A stretch of DNA of 64,000 nucleotides, from positions 385,856-449,855 of the forward strand of contig NZ_JAELVM010000001.1 of NCBI RefSeq assembly GCF_016745235.1, written 5' to 3'. Under the pieces are notes generated by a model. That model was not told the DNA's origin. It did not search any database and was given only the letters and a program-made list of their open reading frames with translations. Origin of the DNA: Chryseobacterium endalhagicum (GTDB lineage Bacteria; Bacteroidota; Bacteroidia; Flavobacteriales; Weeksellaceae). Below are positions 42,476 through 51,385 of the stretch, piece by piece. Made by a program: the position numbers and the translations under genes. Numbering within the stretch: position 1 is the first letter of the stretch; every line of letters begins with the position of its first letter.

Positions 42476-42540
42476 CAAAAATAAGAATTTAGAAGGGTTT
42501 AATTTAGAATTAATAAAAATAATAAAATGATTTTTATCAT
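42476..42540 (-). promoter_or_regulatory. TonB receptor promoter region with ATGAT dyad
   Basis: A TATTTTTG -7 box (42476-42483, minus strand) lies 35 nt before the receptor start. Further upstream, ATGAT-N4-ATCAT (42527-42540) is a dyad in an AT-rich stretch that could bind a Fur-like regulator. The box is seen; the regulator is inferred. Confidence 0.45.
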
Positions 42541-42603
42541 CATTTGAAGATGTCGTAAAAATACCAGTTCTTCTTACAGACTGCTAAACTGAGGATTATT
42601 GAA

Positions 42604-42611
42604 TATATTTG
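42604..42611 (+). promoter_or_regulatory. -7 box (TATATTTG) of the Gfo/Idh gene
   Basis: TATATTTG, 16 nt before the ATG at 42628. The -33 position has CTG rather than TTG at 20-nt spacing. Confidence 0.5.
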
Positions 42612-42627
42612 TTTAAAAATTATACAT

Positions 42628-43683
42628 ATGCAATTGGTAAAAGCAGGGCTTTGTGCCTTTGGAATGAGCGGAAAAGTCTTTCATGCGCCGTTTTTGAAAG
42701 AACATCCCGGATTTTTTATGGCTGCTGTAGTAGAAAGAAGCAAAGAAGAATCTAAAGAGAAATATCCTGAAGCTACGATTTACCGCTCCGTAGAAGAAAT
42801 GCTTCAGAATGCAGATATAGAACTGGTCATCATCAACACCCCGGTGCAGACCCATTATGAATATGCGAAAATGGCACTAGAAGCCGGAAAAAATATCATT
42901 GTTGAAAAACCCTTTACAGTAACTGTTTCCGAAGCGGAACAGCTTGTGAATCTGGCAGAAGAAAAAGGCTTATTCGTAAGTGTTTATCAGAACAGAAGAT
43001 TTGACCGCGACTTTTTACAGGTTCATAAAATCCTGAATGACGGAAAACTGGGGAATATTAAAGAAGCAGAGATTCGTTTCGACAGATTCCGAACCACCCC
43101 AAGCGGAAAGCAGCATAAAGAAGATCCGCAGCAGACAGGTTCCGGCTCACTGCACGATCTCGGTGCCCATCTTGTGGATCAGGCGGTACAGTATTTTGGG
43201 TATCCTGAAAAACTTTTTGCAGACGTATTTTCCATGAAAGGAGAAGAATATGCCAATGATTATTTTGAGATTCTTCTTTATTATAAGGATCATCTGAGAG
43301 TAAGGCTAAAATCTTCCGTTTTCACGAAAGAAGCTCATTATGCTTATGCCGTTCACGGAGAAAAAGGAAGCTTCCTGCAGGAAAGAACCGATAATCAGGA
43401 AAACGAACTGGTGGCCGGAGCATTACCCGTTTATGGAAACGAATGGACTGAACCCTTAAAAGGAACCGACGGAATTCTAAATGTCTTAAATGAAAACTCA
43501 GAAACAGAAAGAATCCTTACAGCCAGCGAACACGGAAATTATATGGATTACTATCAGCAGATCTACGAATATATTGTTTTCGGATATGCGCTGCCATCTC
43601 AGGGAAGGGAAGTGGTTCAGAATATGAAGATCATTGATGCCTCACTGGAAAGCTCAAAAGGAGGTAGAATAGTGGATTTGTAA
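42628..43683 (+). CDS. Gfo/Idh/MocA-family oxidoreductase
   Basis: A 351-residue NAD(P)-dependent oxidoreductase. The Rossmann start is CAFGMSGKVFHAPFL, a divergent version of the usual GxGxxG that is common in the YdgJ-type branch. The substrate motif EKPFTVTVSEAEQL (lysine of EKP) and the C-terminal beta-sheet with HDLGAHLVDQAVQYFGYP (His and Asp) are intact. Substrates of these enzymes are sugars, inositols or similar. No sugar genes lie nearby, so the substrate is open. Monocistronic, with a repeat behind it. Confidence 0.87.
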   Translation: MQLVKAGLCAFGMSGKVFHAPFLKEHPGFFMAAVVERSKEESKEKYPEATIYRSVEEMLQNADIELVIINTPVQTHYEYAKMALEAGKNIIVEKPFTVTVSEAEQLVNLAEEKGLFVSVYQNRRFDRDFLQVHKILNDGKLGNIKEAEIRFDRFRTTPSGKQHKEDPQQTGSGSLHDLGAHLVDQAVQYFGYPEKLFADVFSMKGEEYANDYFEILLYYKDHLRVRLKSSVFTKEAHYAYAVHGEKGSFLQERTDNQENELVAGALPVYGNEWTEPLKGTDGILNVLNENSETERILTASEHGNYMDYYQQIYEYIVFGYALPSQGREVVQNMKIIDASLESSKGGRIVDL

Positions 43684-43795
43684 GTTAAGAGTTAAGAGTT
43701 AAGAGTTAAGAGTGAAAAATCATAATTTTTGGTATACAATATAAACCGGATTCCGGAACTCACAATTTTTCACTCTTAACTTTTCATTCTTCACT
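43684..43795. repeat. GTTAAGA heptamer array with opposed arm
   Basis: Four exact tandem copies of GTTAAGA (43684-43711). The 16-nt block GTTAAGAGTGAAAAAT (43705-43720) is the exact reverse complement of 43765-43780, and words related to it continue to 43795. It lies between two convergent genes (Gfo/Idh and ABC-F) and could form a long hairpin. Confidence 0.9.
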
Positions 43796-43798
43796 CAT

Positions 43799-45691
43799 TT
43801 AAATTTCCTGAAGCTCCAGCCATCTCATCTCATATTCCTCCAGCTTTTCAGAAATGGTTTCCAGTTCTGCGGAAAGTTGGGCTACTTTCTCGTATTCTGT
43901 TTCATTATTGAGCTGATCCATGATTTTGGAACGCTTTTGCTCAAGTTCAGGCATTTCTTTTTCTATGGTTTCCAGTTCCCTTTGTTCCTTGAAAGACATT
44001 TTTCTTTTGGGTGCAGCAGGTTGAGAAATCTCCGGTGTTGCCGCAGCAATTTCTTTTACAGGCTCCGGTTTGGATACTGTATTTTTTTCCAATGCATCCT
44101 CACGACTTTTCGCTTCTCTGTATTCTGAGAAAGTTCCTGTAAAATCTCTGATTTTTCCTTCGCCTTCAAAAGCTAAAACATGGTCGATAATTCTGTCCAT
44201 AAAATACCTGTCGTGAGAAACAATAATCAAACTTCCCTGGAAATTCAGTAAGAAATTTTCCAGTACAGTCAGTGTAGGAAGATCCAGGTCGTTGGTAGGC
44301 TCATCAAAGATCAGGAAGTTAGGATTCTGATACAGGATATACATCAGGTGCAGTCTTCTTTTTTCACCACCCGAAAGTTTTGAAATAGGTGAATATTGCG
44401 TCTGATCATCAAATAAGAATAATCTAAGGAACTGCGATGCGGAGATCGTTTTCCCATTAGCTAAAGGAAAATTCTCGGAAATTTCTTTAATGAAATCAAT
44501 CACTCTTTCATCTTCTTTATATTTCAGTCCTTTTTGTGAAAAATATCCGAATTTGATTGTTTCTCCGGTTTCAATTTCTCCGGAATCTTTGGGTTCAAGC
44601 CCCTGAATAATGTTCAGTAAAGTAGATTTTCCGGCACCGTTTTTTCCTACAATTCCTATTTTCTCGCCTCTCTGAAACTGATAGCTGAAATTTTTCAATA
44701 ATAATTTATCACCATAACTTTTGGAAATATCTCTAAGCTCCAGAATTTTGTTTCCAAGCCTTTTCATTTCGAAATCGAGTTCCAGAGATTCTTTTCTCGT
44801 ATCGGTTTTCGCTATTTTTTCAGTTTCGTAAAAGTCGTCCTGTCTGGATTTTGATTTTGTAGTTCTCGCTTTAGGCTGTCTTCTCATCCACTCCAGTTCT
44901 TTTCTGTAAAGATTATTGGCTTTGTCGATGGTGGAATTCATATTGTCTTCACGAATCATTTTATTTTCAAGATAAGTCGCGTAAGAACCGTTATGGAAGT
45001 ACAGGTTTTTATCCTCCATTTCCCAGATAATTCCACAAACAGCATCCAGGAAATACCTGTCGTGAGTAACCAGGATTAATGTAATTTTTGCCTTACTCAG
45101 ATAACTTTCCAGCCATTCTACCATTTCCACATCAAGGTGGTTGGTAGGCTCATCCATGATCAGGAGAGTGTGACGGTGTTCTGCTCTGGTTTCGGTCAGT
45201 AATTTGGCCAAAGCCACACGTTTGATCTGCCCTCCGGAAAGAGTTCCCATTTTGGCCTCCAGATCCGTAATTTTCAGCTGAGAAAGAATCTGTTTCATAT
45301 CATTCTCCAGATCCCATGCTTTGTGAATTTCCATTTCAGCCAAAGCTTTTTCAATGAAATCATAATCTGTAGAAAGTAATGATTTGTGATAATTTTTAAG
45401 CGCCTGAATAGGGGCAGAATCCAGAGTCATCATAAATTCATCAATGGTCAGATCAGAATCAAACTCAATTTCCTGGTCAAATAAAACCACCTGGATGTCC
45501 TTGTTAATATTTACAGTCCCGCTGTCTGCAATTTCTTTCCCCATTAATATTTTAAGAAGGGTAGACTTTCCGCTTCCGTTTTTGGCAACAATGGCTATTT
45601 TGTCACCTTCATTGACGTGGAAGGAAATGTTTTCGAACAAAACTTTGATGCCATAAGATTTAGTAAGATTTTCGACAGAAACGTAATTCAT
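43799..45691 (-). CDS. ABC-F ATPase (Uup-type)
   Basis: A 630-residue soluble protein with two ABC domains. Walker A motifs are AKNGSGKST (first) and GKNGAGKST (second). Signatures are LSGGQIKRVALAKLL and LSGGEKRRLHLMYIL. Each has an LLIMDEPTNHLD or FLIFDEPTNDLD Walker B. A linker with charged helices lies between them, and a C-terminal coiled coil follows (FKEQRELETIEKEMPELEQKRSK). This is the layout of the Uup group, which acts at the ribosome rather than in transport. The reading frame begins 64 codons upstream, but the ATG at 45691 (MNYVSVENLTKSYG) is the natural start. A -7 box lies just upstream. Confidence 0.93.
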   Translation of the reverse strand: MNYVSVENLTKSYGIKVLFENISFHVNEGDKIAIVAKNGSGKSTLLKILMGKEIADSGTVNINKDIQVVLFDQEIEFDSDLTIDEFMMTLDSAPIQALKNYHKSLLSTDYDFIEKALAEMEIHKAWDLENDMKQILSQLKITDLEAKMGTLSGGQIKRVALAKLLTETRAEHRHTLLIMDEPTNHLDVEMVEWLESYLSKAKITLILVTHDRYFLDAVCGIIWEMEDKNLYFHNGSYATYLENKMIREDNMNSTIDKANNLYRKELEWMRRQPKARTTKSKSRQDDFYETEKIAKTDTRKESLELDFEMKRLGNKILELRDISKSYGDKLLLKNFSYQFQRGEKIGIVGKNGAGKSTLLNIIQGLEPKDSGEIETGETIKFGYFSQKGLKYKEDERVIDFIKEISENFPLANGKTISASQFLRLFLFDDQTQYSPISKLSGGEKRRLHLMYILYQNPNFLIFDEPTNDLDLPTLTVLENFLLNFQGSLIIVSHDRYFMDRIIDHVLAFEGEGKIRDFTGTFSEYREAKSREDALEKNTVSKPEPVKEIAAATPEISQPAAPKRKMSFKEQRELETIEKEMPELEQKRSKIMDQLNNETEYEKVAQLSAELETISEKLEEYEMRWLELQEI

Positions 45692-45730
45692 TGGAATGTA
45701 ATGGTTTGATATTGATTTTATATTGAGCGG

Positions 45731-45738
45731 CAAAAGTA
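45731..45738 (-). promoter_or_regulatory. -7 box (TACTTTTG) of the ABC-F gene
   Basis: TACTTTTG on the minus strand, 39 nt upstream of the ATG at 45691. No TTG at 19-nt spacing was seen. It lies inside the artificial N-terminal extension, which argues for the shorter protein. Confidence 0.5.
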
Positions 45739-45889
45739 CGAAAATGTAACTAGAAAGTTTTACAGAATTCAATTTGTCAGCAAGTTTAAAAATGGAAGCT
45801 ACCGGGAATTTCTGCAGGGTTTTATTAATTTTTTTAACACGAATTCGTCTAATATTAAAGATAAGTATCAAAATTGACGACAAAAGTAA

Positions 45890-45924
45890 CTTCCATCCTC
45901 CCTCTTCCAGCTTCCATTCCTCCC
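45890..45924 (+). repeat. heptamer array (CTTCCAT family)
   Basis: Five heptamers in exact register: CTTCCAT CCTCCCT CTTCCAG CTTCCAT TCCTCCC. The 342-nt gap 45692-46033 holds this array and two promoter boxes, with no gene. Confidence 0.85.
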
Positions 45925-45976
45925 TTTTTAAGATTTATTTAATACTTCCGCGCTGGATTTTTGAAAAGAGATTAAG

Positions 45977-45984
45977 TAAATTTG
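45977..45984 (+). promoter_or_regulatory. -7 box (TAAATTTG) of the 5'-nucleotidase gene
   Basis: TAAATTTG, 49 nt before the ATG at 46034. The nearest TTG is at 13-nt spacing, so the -33 element is weak. Confidence 0.5.
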
Positions 45985-46033
45985 AAAGAGCATTTCGCTT
46001 TATTTAAAATAATACTAAATCAGATTTAAGAAA

Positions 46034-46546
46034 ATGAAAAAAGTCATTGTAGATATGGACGGGGTAATGGCAGACGTCTACCATCAGCTTATGCAGTTTG
46101 AAAAAAGGGATTCAGGAAAAGAAATAGAAATCAGCAATCTAAAAGGGCTTCCTGAATTGGAATCATTTCCCAATGGTAAAAAACACGTTAATGAAGTAGG
46201 TTTTTTCAGAACACTTCCGGTAATGGAAGGAAGCCGTGAAGCATTGGAATACATTAACAACAAATATGAACTCTACATCGTTTCTGCAGGAATGGAATTC
46301 CCCAACAGCTTAAGAGAAAAATTCGACTGGCTGGCAGAGCATTTTCCTTTTATCAGCTGGGAGCAGATTGTTCTGTGTGGCAGCAAAAAAGTAGTTCACG
46401 GGGATGTCATGATTGATGATTATCCTAAAAATCTGGATCATTTTGCAGGCGAAAAATTAATTTTTACCCAGCCGCACAACGAGCTGATAGAAAATGAAAA
46501 CTACAAAAGAGTCCATTCCTGGAAAGAGGTCATGAATATTCTCTAA
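46034..46546 (+). CDS. HAD-family 5'(3')-deoxyribonucleotidase-like protein
   Basis: A 170-residue NT5C-type phosphatase. Motif I is VDMDGVMADVYHQL (DxDGVxAD), the hallmark of the deoxyribonucleotidase group. Later, YELYIVSAGMEFP gives motif II, then KKVVHGDVMIDDYPKNL (DD pair, motif IV). It should dephosphorylate nucleoside monophosphates. The lack of a large cap domain fits NT5C. A TCTAAAAAA/TTTTTTAGA hairpin follows the stop codon and may terminate. Confidence 0.88.
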   Translation: MKKVIVDMDGVMADVYHQLMQFEKRDSGKEIEISNLKGLPELESFPNGKKHVNEVGFFRTLPVMEGSREALEYINNKYELYIVSAGMEFPNSLREKFDWLAEHFPFISWEQIVLCGSKKVVHGDVMIDDYPKNLDHFAGEKLIFTQPHNELIENENYKRVHSWKEVMNIL

Positions 46547-46687
46547 AAAAAGATTATCAGTTTTTTAGAATTAGGGTCACAAAAGGGTGATTTTTTAGAA
46601 TAAATTTAACTAAACCGTTTTAAATTTTAATAAGGCATTGTGAGTATGGAAAGGGGAAAATAAAGAATTTTGCACCAAACTTATACT

Positions 46688-48334
46688 ATGAAAAAACTCA
46701 ATGCTTTATTGCTTCTTTTAGCAGTTTCTTCCTTTAATGCACAGATCATTTCCGGAACGGTGATGTCCAGAAATGAAAACCAGCCGGTACCTTACGTAAA
46801 GATTGGTGTAGAAAAAGAAAATATCGGAACAGTTTCTGATGATAAAGGCCATTTTTCTATTGATCTTTCCGGGTTCGATGCTTCACGCAAAATCAAAATA
46901 GAAGTTCCCGGTTATGAGCCATATGCTGAAACCGTACAGAATTTCAGAAAACAGGATAAACAGCAGGTATTTTTAAACGAGAAAACTAAAAATATCAAAG
47001 AAGTCAGCATTAAAGTTAAAAAGCTGGTGGATAAAAACTGGGGCGTGAATACCAAAACAAAAAGTGTTCTGTATTCTGTAAATCCGAAGTTCAAAAAAGA
47101 AGATTTTCTGGGTGAAACCGCACTGGAATTTAATGCCAGCAAAAGGTCCAAGATCAAAAATATCAACCTGAATATTGCAAGCTATACCTCCGACAGACCA
47201 GTGCTGATGCGGTACAGTATTTACAGTGAGAAAAATGGTTTTCCTGACAAAAATATTCTGGATGAAGAAATCACGGTAGAACTTACGCAGGATATGATCA
47301 AAGACGGAACCTATACCCTGGATGTAAATGATCACAATATCTGGGTGCAGGGAAAATTCTTTATCGGAATTCAGTTTCTGAAAGAATTTGAAGGAAGGAT
47401 TACCATCAGTGCAGCACTTTTCAGAACCGGATTTCTGAGAAAGTTTTATAGTGATTGGGAAAAGATCTCACTGGCCGCACCAGCTATTAATATCGATGTG
47501 AAAGTGGATAAAAGTGCAAAGAATATCAAAGATGAAACAGCGGCTTCAGGAGATGATCTTGAAGGCCTCATTCCCGATATGTCGCAGTATCAGATAGAAT
47601 CCGGCAATTCCATCTACGGAAAGAATGATGCTTCAGGAGCTTATCTCCCGCTAAAAAATACGAAACTGTACTACGAAGTGTATGGAGAAGGCGATCCGCT
47701 TTTTCTTCTTCACGGAAATTCCGGAAGCATACAGGATTTTTATCAGCAGATCCCGGTTCTTTCCAAAAAGTTCAAAGTGATTGCTGTAGATACCAGAGGA
47801 CAGGGCAAAAGCACCGATACTTCCAGAAAAGATTTTACATACACGATGTTTGCTGAGGATATAAAAGCCCTTGCAGACAAACTGGGATTCAAAAAAATAA
47901 ATATTGCAGGCTGGAGCGACGGCGGGATCACAGGACTTGAATTCGCTTTGAAATACCCTGAAAACTGCAATAAAGTCATAGCCATCGGAGCCAATGCTTT
48001 TCCTGAAGGTGTTGATGAAAGGCTTGCTTCCCACATGAAAAATCAGCTGCTGGTGCTTCAGGTTCAGAATGATCCAAAGAAATTTGATGAAAAAAGACTG
48101 GTGAAAATCATGCTGAATGAGCCGCATCTCACTAAAAAAGACCTTGGGAAGATCAAAAGCCCGGTATTGGTGATTGCAGGAGATAAAGATGTTATTAAAC
48201 AGGATCACACCGAAATGATGGCGAAGCAAATTCCTAATAGTGAGCTTAAGATCTACAAAGATGCATCCCACATGATTCCCTTCGAGAAAGCAGATGAGCT
48301 GAATGCTGATATTGTGAAGTTTTTGGAGAAATAA
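46688..48334 (+). CDS. alpha/beta-hydrolase fused to an N-terminal carboxypeptidase-regulatory-like domain
   Basis: A 548-residue exported protein. The ATG at 46688 is chosen for the signal peptide (MKKLNALLLLLAVSSFNAQ), over a codon 18 nt upstream. Residues of about 20-100 are a CarboxypepD_reg-like beta-sandwich (NQPVPYVKIGVEKENIGTVSDDKGHFSIDLSG), followed by a ~200-residue beta-rich middle. The last ~240 residues are an alpha/beta-hydrolase: LFLLHGNSGSIQDFY oxyanion motif, nucleophile GWSDGG (Ser410), acid at GDKDV (Asp501 region) and histidine in ASHMIPF (His528). The triad is complete. Substrate unknown. The fusion of a surface-type beta-sandwich to a hydrolase is unusual and suggests an envelope-attached enzyme. 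Confidence 0.85.
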   Translation: MKKLNALLLLLAVSSFNAQIISGTVMSRNENQPVPYVKIGVEKENIGTVSDDKGHFSIDLSGFDASRKIKIEVPGYEPYAETVQNFRKQDKQQVFLNEKTKNIKEVSIKVKKLVDKNWGVNTKTKSVLYSVNPKFKKEDFLGETALEFNASKRSKIKNINLNIASYTSDRPVLMRYSIYSEKNGFPDKNILDEEITVELTQDMIKDGTYTLDVNDHNIWVQGKFFIGIQFLKEFEGRITISAALFRTGFLRKFYSDWEKISLAAPAINIDVKVDKSAKNIKDETAASGDDLEGLIPDMSQYQIESGNSIYGKNDASGAYLPLKNTKLYYEVYGEGDPLFLLHGNSGSIQDFYQQIPVLSKKFKVIAVDTRGQGKSTDTSRKDFTYTMFAEDIKALADKLGFKKINIAGWSDGGITGLEFALKYPENCNKVIAIGANAFPEGVDERLASHMKNQLLVLQVQNDPKKFDEKRLVKIMLNEPHLTKKDLGKIKSPVLVIAGDKDVIKQDHTEMMAKQIPNSELKIYKDASHMIPFEKADELNADIVKFLEK

Positions 48335-48343
48335 TTTTGGAAA

Positions 48344-48521
48344 GGAAGAGGGAAGATGGAGGCTGGGAGATATCGCAGACTATTAATTTCTAGTAGTCAT
48401 TTCATGAAATTATCAAATGAATTTTAAAAGTAAAATAGGTAAGGGGAGAGTAATTTGTAAATCCGGGAGAGGTCATTATTTAGGATTTCATAACTTCCAT
48501 CATCCAGCTTCCCTCTTCCTG
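48344..48521. repeat. heptamer arrays, two opposed arms (CTTCCAT family)
   Basis: Left arm 48344-48371: GGAAGAG GGAAGAT GGAGGCT GGGAGAT. Right arm 48494-48521: CTTCCAT CATCCAG CTTCCCT CTTCCTG. Each is four heptamers in exact register and the arms are largely complementary, with 122 nt between them. It lies between the convergent hydrolase and GH25 genes. Confidence 0.88.
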
Positions 48522-48525
48522 CCTT

Positions 48526-49389
48526 CTAATCCAACGTCAGCCTTTTCAATGACCACGAATTTCCATTGTAAATATCAAGATCTACCTTGGTGTTGATGCC
48601 ATGAACGATGCCGTTTTCCGTAAACTGCCAGAAATCCCAGTGATCATTGGGAGTAGGGGAAGGGACATCATTATAATTGGCCAGCCAGAGCGGATAATCG
48701 TCGAATTCTCCTTTCAGAAAATCTTTGTAATAATGGTAGTACGTGTAGATGATTGGCTTTTCGCCGTAAGTTTCCTCTACAATTTTGCACCATATTTTAA
48801 GATCTTCGATCAGTTTTTTATTGGTTTTCCGCTTGGGAATTTTTTCTATATCTAAAATAGGCGGGAGATCGCCGCTTTCCAGCTTTACATTCGCTAAAAA
48901 ATTATTGGCCTGGATGACAGGATCTTCATCAGCCCGGTAAAAATGATAAGCTCCGCGGATGAGATTATGCTTTTGGGCCTTCGTCCAGAATTCATCAAAA
49001 TGTTTATCGGCACTGCGGTTTCCCATCGTAGCGCGCATCACGACAAATTCAAGCGGAATGGTTTTATTTCCGATGCTCAGACTGTCCCATTTGATGTCTT
49101 CCCTGTTCTGATAATGAGAGACATCAAATCCGTAAGTTTTGTCGAGATTAGCGGTAAGGATTTTCTGAATTCTTGCCGATTCTATTTCGCTGTTATGAAG
49201 CTTTTTATGACTGAATTTATTAAAGTAAAGGGCGTAATAATAGCTGATCGACTGTTTCAGATAAAAGCCGGTTCCTATTAAAGCCAGAACCAAAACAGCC
49301 AATATCACTTTTCTGCGGAAAAAATAATTCTTCCGGCGGGTTTCGTGTACCTTTTTGGCAGTTTTTTTGGTGTACTTTTTCGGTGTCAT
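48526..49389 (-). CDS. GH25-family lysozyme-like muramidase
   Basis: A 287-residue protein. The start at ATG 49389 (MTPKKYTKKTAKK) is chosen; a longer frame begins at a TTG. An N-terminal basic stretch and one transmembrane helix (VILAVLVLALIGTGFYL, about residues 25-45) anchor it. The GH25 domain starts at YGFDVSHYQ (first catalytic Asp), continues with VVMRATMGNRSADKHFDEFWTKAQ and has LPPILDIEK (Asp/Glu pair of the active site), then PIIYTYYHYY and WDFWQFTENG. These enzymes cut the beta-1,4 bond of peptidoglycan. Here it is likely periplasmic-facing, for cell wall remodelling or defence. Divergent from ndh. Confidence 0.9.
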   Translation of the reverse strand: MTPKKYTKKTAKKVHETRRKNYFFRRKVILAVLVLALIGTGFYLKQSISYYYALYFNKFSHKKLHNSEIESARIQKILTANLDKTYGFDVSHYQNREDIKWDSLSIGNKTIPLEFVVMRATMGNRSADKHFDEFWTKAQKHNLIRGAYHFYRADEDPVIQANNFLANVKLESGDLPPILDIEKIPKRKTNKKLIEDLKIWCKIVEETYGEKPIIYTYYHYYKDFLKGEFDDYPLWLANYNDVPSPTPNDHWDFWQFTENGIVHGINTKVDLDIYNGNSWSLKRLTLD

Positions 49390-49398
49390 AAAGTTTTG

Positions 49399-49406
49399 CA
49401 AAACTA
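49399..49406 (-). promoter_or_regulatory. -7 box (TAGTTTTG) of the GH25 gene
   Basis: TAGTTTTG on the minus strand ends 10 nt before the ATG at 49389, so the transcript leader would be a few nucleotides at most. Confidence 0.5.
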
Positions 49407-49440
49407 ACTTATTTCACTACTAAATGCTAAATAAAATCAG

Positions 49441-49448
49441 TAAATTTG
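49441..49448 (+). promoter_or_regulatory. -7 box (TAAATTTG) of ndh-trmD
   Basis: TAAATTTG lies only 6 nt before the ndh ATG at 49455, suggesting a leaderless transcript. There is no TTG at 19-nt spacing. Confidence 0.55.
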
Positions 49449-49454
49449 TGTATT

Positions 49455-50717
49455 ATGGAAACACGCGAAAAAATCATTATTATAGGAGGAGGATTTGCGG
49501 GACTGCAACTTGCAAAAACATTGAATAACAAGAATAAAAAAGTAATGGTTCTGGACCGGGTGAATCATCACATGTTTCAGCCGCTTTTTTATCAGGTGGC
49601 CTGCGGGAGGATAGAACCTTCCAATATTTCTTTCCCTTTCCGTAAGATTTTTCAGCAATCCAGAAATACCCAGTTCCGCCTTACCGAGGTTAAAGAAATT
49701 GATCCGGTGAACAATAAAGTGATCACAGACGGAGCTGAATTTACCTATGACAAACTGATCATTGCGACAGGATGTAAAACGAATTTTTTCGGCAATAAAG
49801 ATCTTGAATCAAGAGCTTTCGGGATGAAAAATACCCAGGAGGCGATAGGCATCAGAAATCATGTACTGATGACCTTTGAAAAACTGATCCTTGAAAAAAG
49901 CAGAAGTGATGACGGGAACTGGAATATCGTTATTGTAGGAAGCGGACCAACGGGTGTGGAGCTGGCCGGAGCTTTTGCCGAAATGAAAAAGGAGATTCTT
50001 CCGAGAGATTATCCCTACATGAATTTTGACCAGCTTAAAATTATTCTGGTAAGCTCTACAGAAAAGCCTCTTGCCGTGATGAGCAGTGAGGCGCAGGAGC
50101 AGTCTGAAAAATATTTGAAAGATCTCGGCGTTACTTTCATGAGCGGGGAAGTGGTTACGGAATATGATGGCGATAAAGTACACATGAAAAGCGGGAAATC
50201 AATTCCTTCCAATAATGTGATCTGGGCAGCCGGAGTTACAGGAAATGTAGTAGCCGGATTTCCCGAAGAAAAGTTAGTCAGAAACAGATATATAGTAGAT
50301 AGATTTAATAAAATAAAAGGTTACGATAATATTTATGCAGTTGGGGATATTGCCTATATGGAAACTCCCAAGTATCCGCAGGGACATCCGCAGGTAGCCA
50401 ACGTAGCCATTAATCAGGCGAAAAATTTAGGGAAAAATTTCCTGAAGAAGAATGTGAGTGACTGGGTGGAGTATGAGTACAAAGACCAGGGTTCACTGGC
50501 AACCATCGGAAAACACAGAGCTGTGGTAGATCTTCCGTTTATCAAGTTCCAGGGATTCCTGGCGTGGTATTTCTGGATGTTTCTGCACCTGATGCTCATT
50601 TTGAGTGTGAGAAATAAGCTGGCCGTCTTTTTCAACTGGATGTGGAGCTATTTCAACAAAGATTCTTCCCTGAGATTAATTATTTCGCCTAATAAGAAAA
50701 ACAGTACAGTACAATGA
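49455..50717 (+). CDS. ndh: type II NADH:quinone oxidoreductase
   Basis: A 420-residue FAD/NAD(P)-dependent oxidoreductase. It has the FAD Rossmann motif [17 protein letters not shown], a second NAD motif [21 protein letters not shown] (about 154-174), the FAD-binding [10 protein letters not shown] and the C-terminal membrane-binding segment [18 protein letters not shown] (about 370-390). It passes electrons from NADH to menaquinone without pumping protons. The ORF's first codon upstream (49446) is not ATG, so ATG 49455 is used. The last bases overlap the trmD start (ATGA), so both genes are co-transcribed and probably co-translated. Confidence 0.92.
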   Translation: METREKIIIIGGGFAGLQLAKTLNNKNKKVMVLDRVNHHMFQPLFYQVACGRIEPSNISFPFRKIFQQSRNTQFRLTEVKEIDPVNNKVITDGAEFTYDKLIIATGCKTNFFGNKDLESRAFGMKNTQEAIGIRNHVLMTFEKLILEKSRSDDGNWNIVIVGSGPTGVELAGAFAEMKKEILPRDYPYMNFDQLKIILVSSTEKPLAVMSSEAQEQSEKYLKDLGVTFMSGEVVTEYDGDKVHMKSGKSIPSNNVIWAAGVTGNVVAGFPEEKLVRNRYIVDRFNKIKGYDNIYAVGDIAYMETPKYPQGHPQVANVAINQAKNLGKNFLKKNVSDWVEYEYKDQGSLATIGKHRAVVDLPFIKFQGFLAWYFWMFLHLMLILSVRNKLAVFFNWMWSYFNKDSSLRLIISPNKKNSTVQ

Positions 50718-51385
50718 GAATTGATATTATAAGCGTGCTTCCGGAACTGATGGAAAGCCCGTTTCAGACTTCTATTTTAAGAAGAGCTATGGATAAAGGG
50801 ATCGTAGAAGTTCATTTCCACCACCTGAGAGACTGGGCCATCAATAAGCACAGACAGATAGATGATGAGCCTTATGGAGGCGGAGCAGGAATGGTGATGA
50901 TGATAGAGCCTCTGGATAAATGTATTTCCGAACTGAAGGCTCAAAGAGATTATGATGAGGTGATCTATCTGACGCCGGACGGTGTTACCCTGAACCAGAA
51001 AATTGCCAATTCTCTTTCGATAAAAAATAACCTGATCTTTTTGTGCGGGCATTACAAAGGTATCGACCAAAGGGTTCGTGATCTTCATATCACCAAAGAG
51101 ATTTCAATCGGGGATTATGTTCTTACGGGAGGTGAGCTGGCGGCATGTGTGCTGGCAGACTCTATTATAAGGCTGGTTCCGGGTGTTCTAAATGACGAAC
51201 AGAGTGCGCTGACCGACAGCTTTCAGGACGATCTTCTGTCGCCGCCTATTTATACACGGCCTGAAATTTATAAAGGTTTAGAGGTTCCAAAGATCCTTTT
51301 AAGCGGGAATTTTGCCCAAATTGAAGAATGGCGTCATGAAGAAGCAGTAAGAATCACACAAGAGAGACGTCCGGATTTACTTTAA
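50714..51385 (+). CDS. trmD: tRNA (guanine37-N1)-methyltransferase
   Basis: A 223-residue SPOUT-family enzyme. Typical motifs: [15 protein letters not shown] (region of [12 protein letters not shown]), [15 protein letters not shown] and [29 protein letters not shown], the knot-forming AdoMet site. It methylates G37 next to the anticodon of some tRNAs. Pairing with ndh by an ATGA overlap is unusual; in most bacteria trmD sits with rpsP-rimM-rplS. Start ATG 50714. No clear terminator was found downstream. Confidence 0.96.
   Translation: MRIDIISVLPELMESPFQTSILRRAMDKGIVEVHFHHLRDWAINKHRQIDDEPYGGGAGMVMMIEPLDKCISELKAQRDYDEVIYLTPDGVTLNQKIANSLSIKNNLIFLCGHYKGIDQRVRDLHITKEISIGDYVLTGGELAACVLADSIIRLVPGVLNDEQSALTDSFQDDLLSPPIYTRPEIYKGLEVPKILLSGNFAQIEEWRHEEAVRITQERRPDLL

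Noticed and set aside
40170..42540. Classical Fur box before the TonB receptor
   Set aside because: Only a short ATGAT-N4-ATCAT dyad is visible; the 19-bp GATAATGAT-type consensus is not met, so it is listed only as a possible site.
45692..45883. 64-codon N-terminal extension of the ABC-F protein
   Set aside because: It is not ABC-like, contains the promoter -7 box and starts at a codon without support; ATG 45691 gives the normal ABC-F start.
46543..46570. TCTAAAAAA/TTTTTTAGA hairpin as a firm terminator of the nucleotidase gene
   Set aside because: The stem is A/T only and would be weak, so it is mentioned with the gene but not called as a separate terminator.
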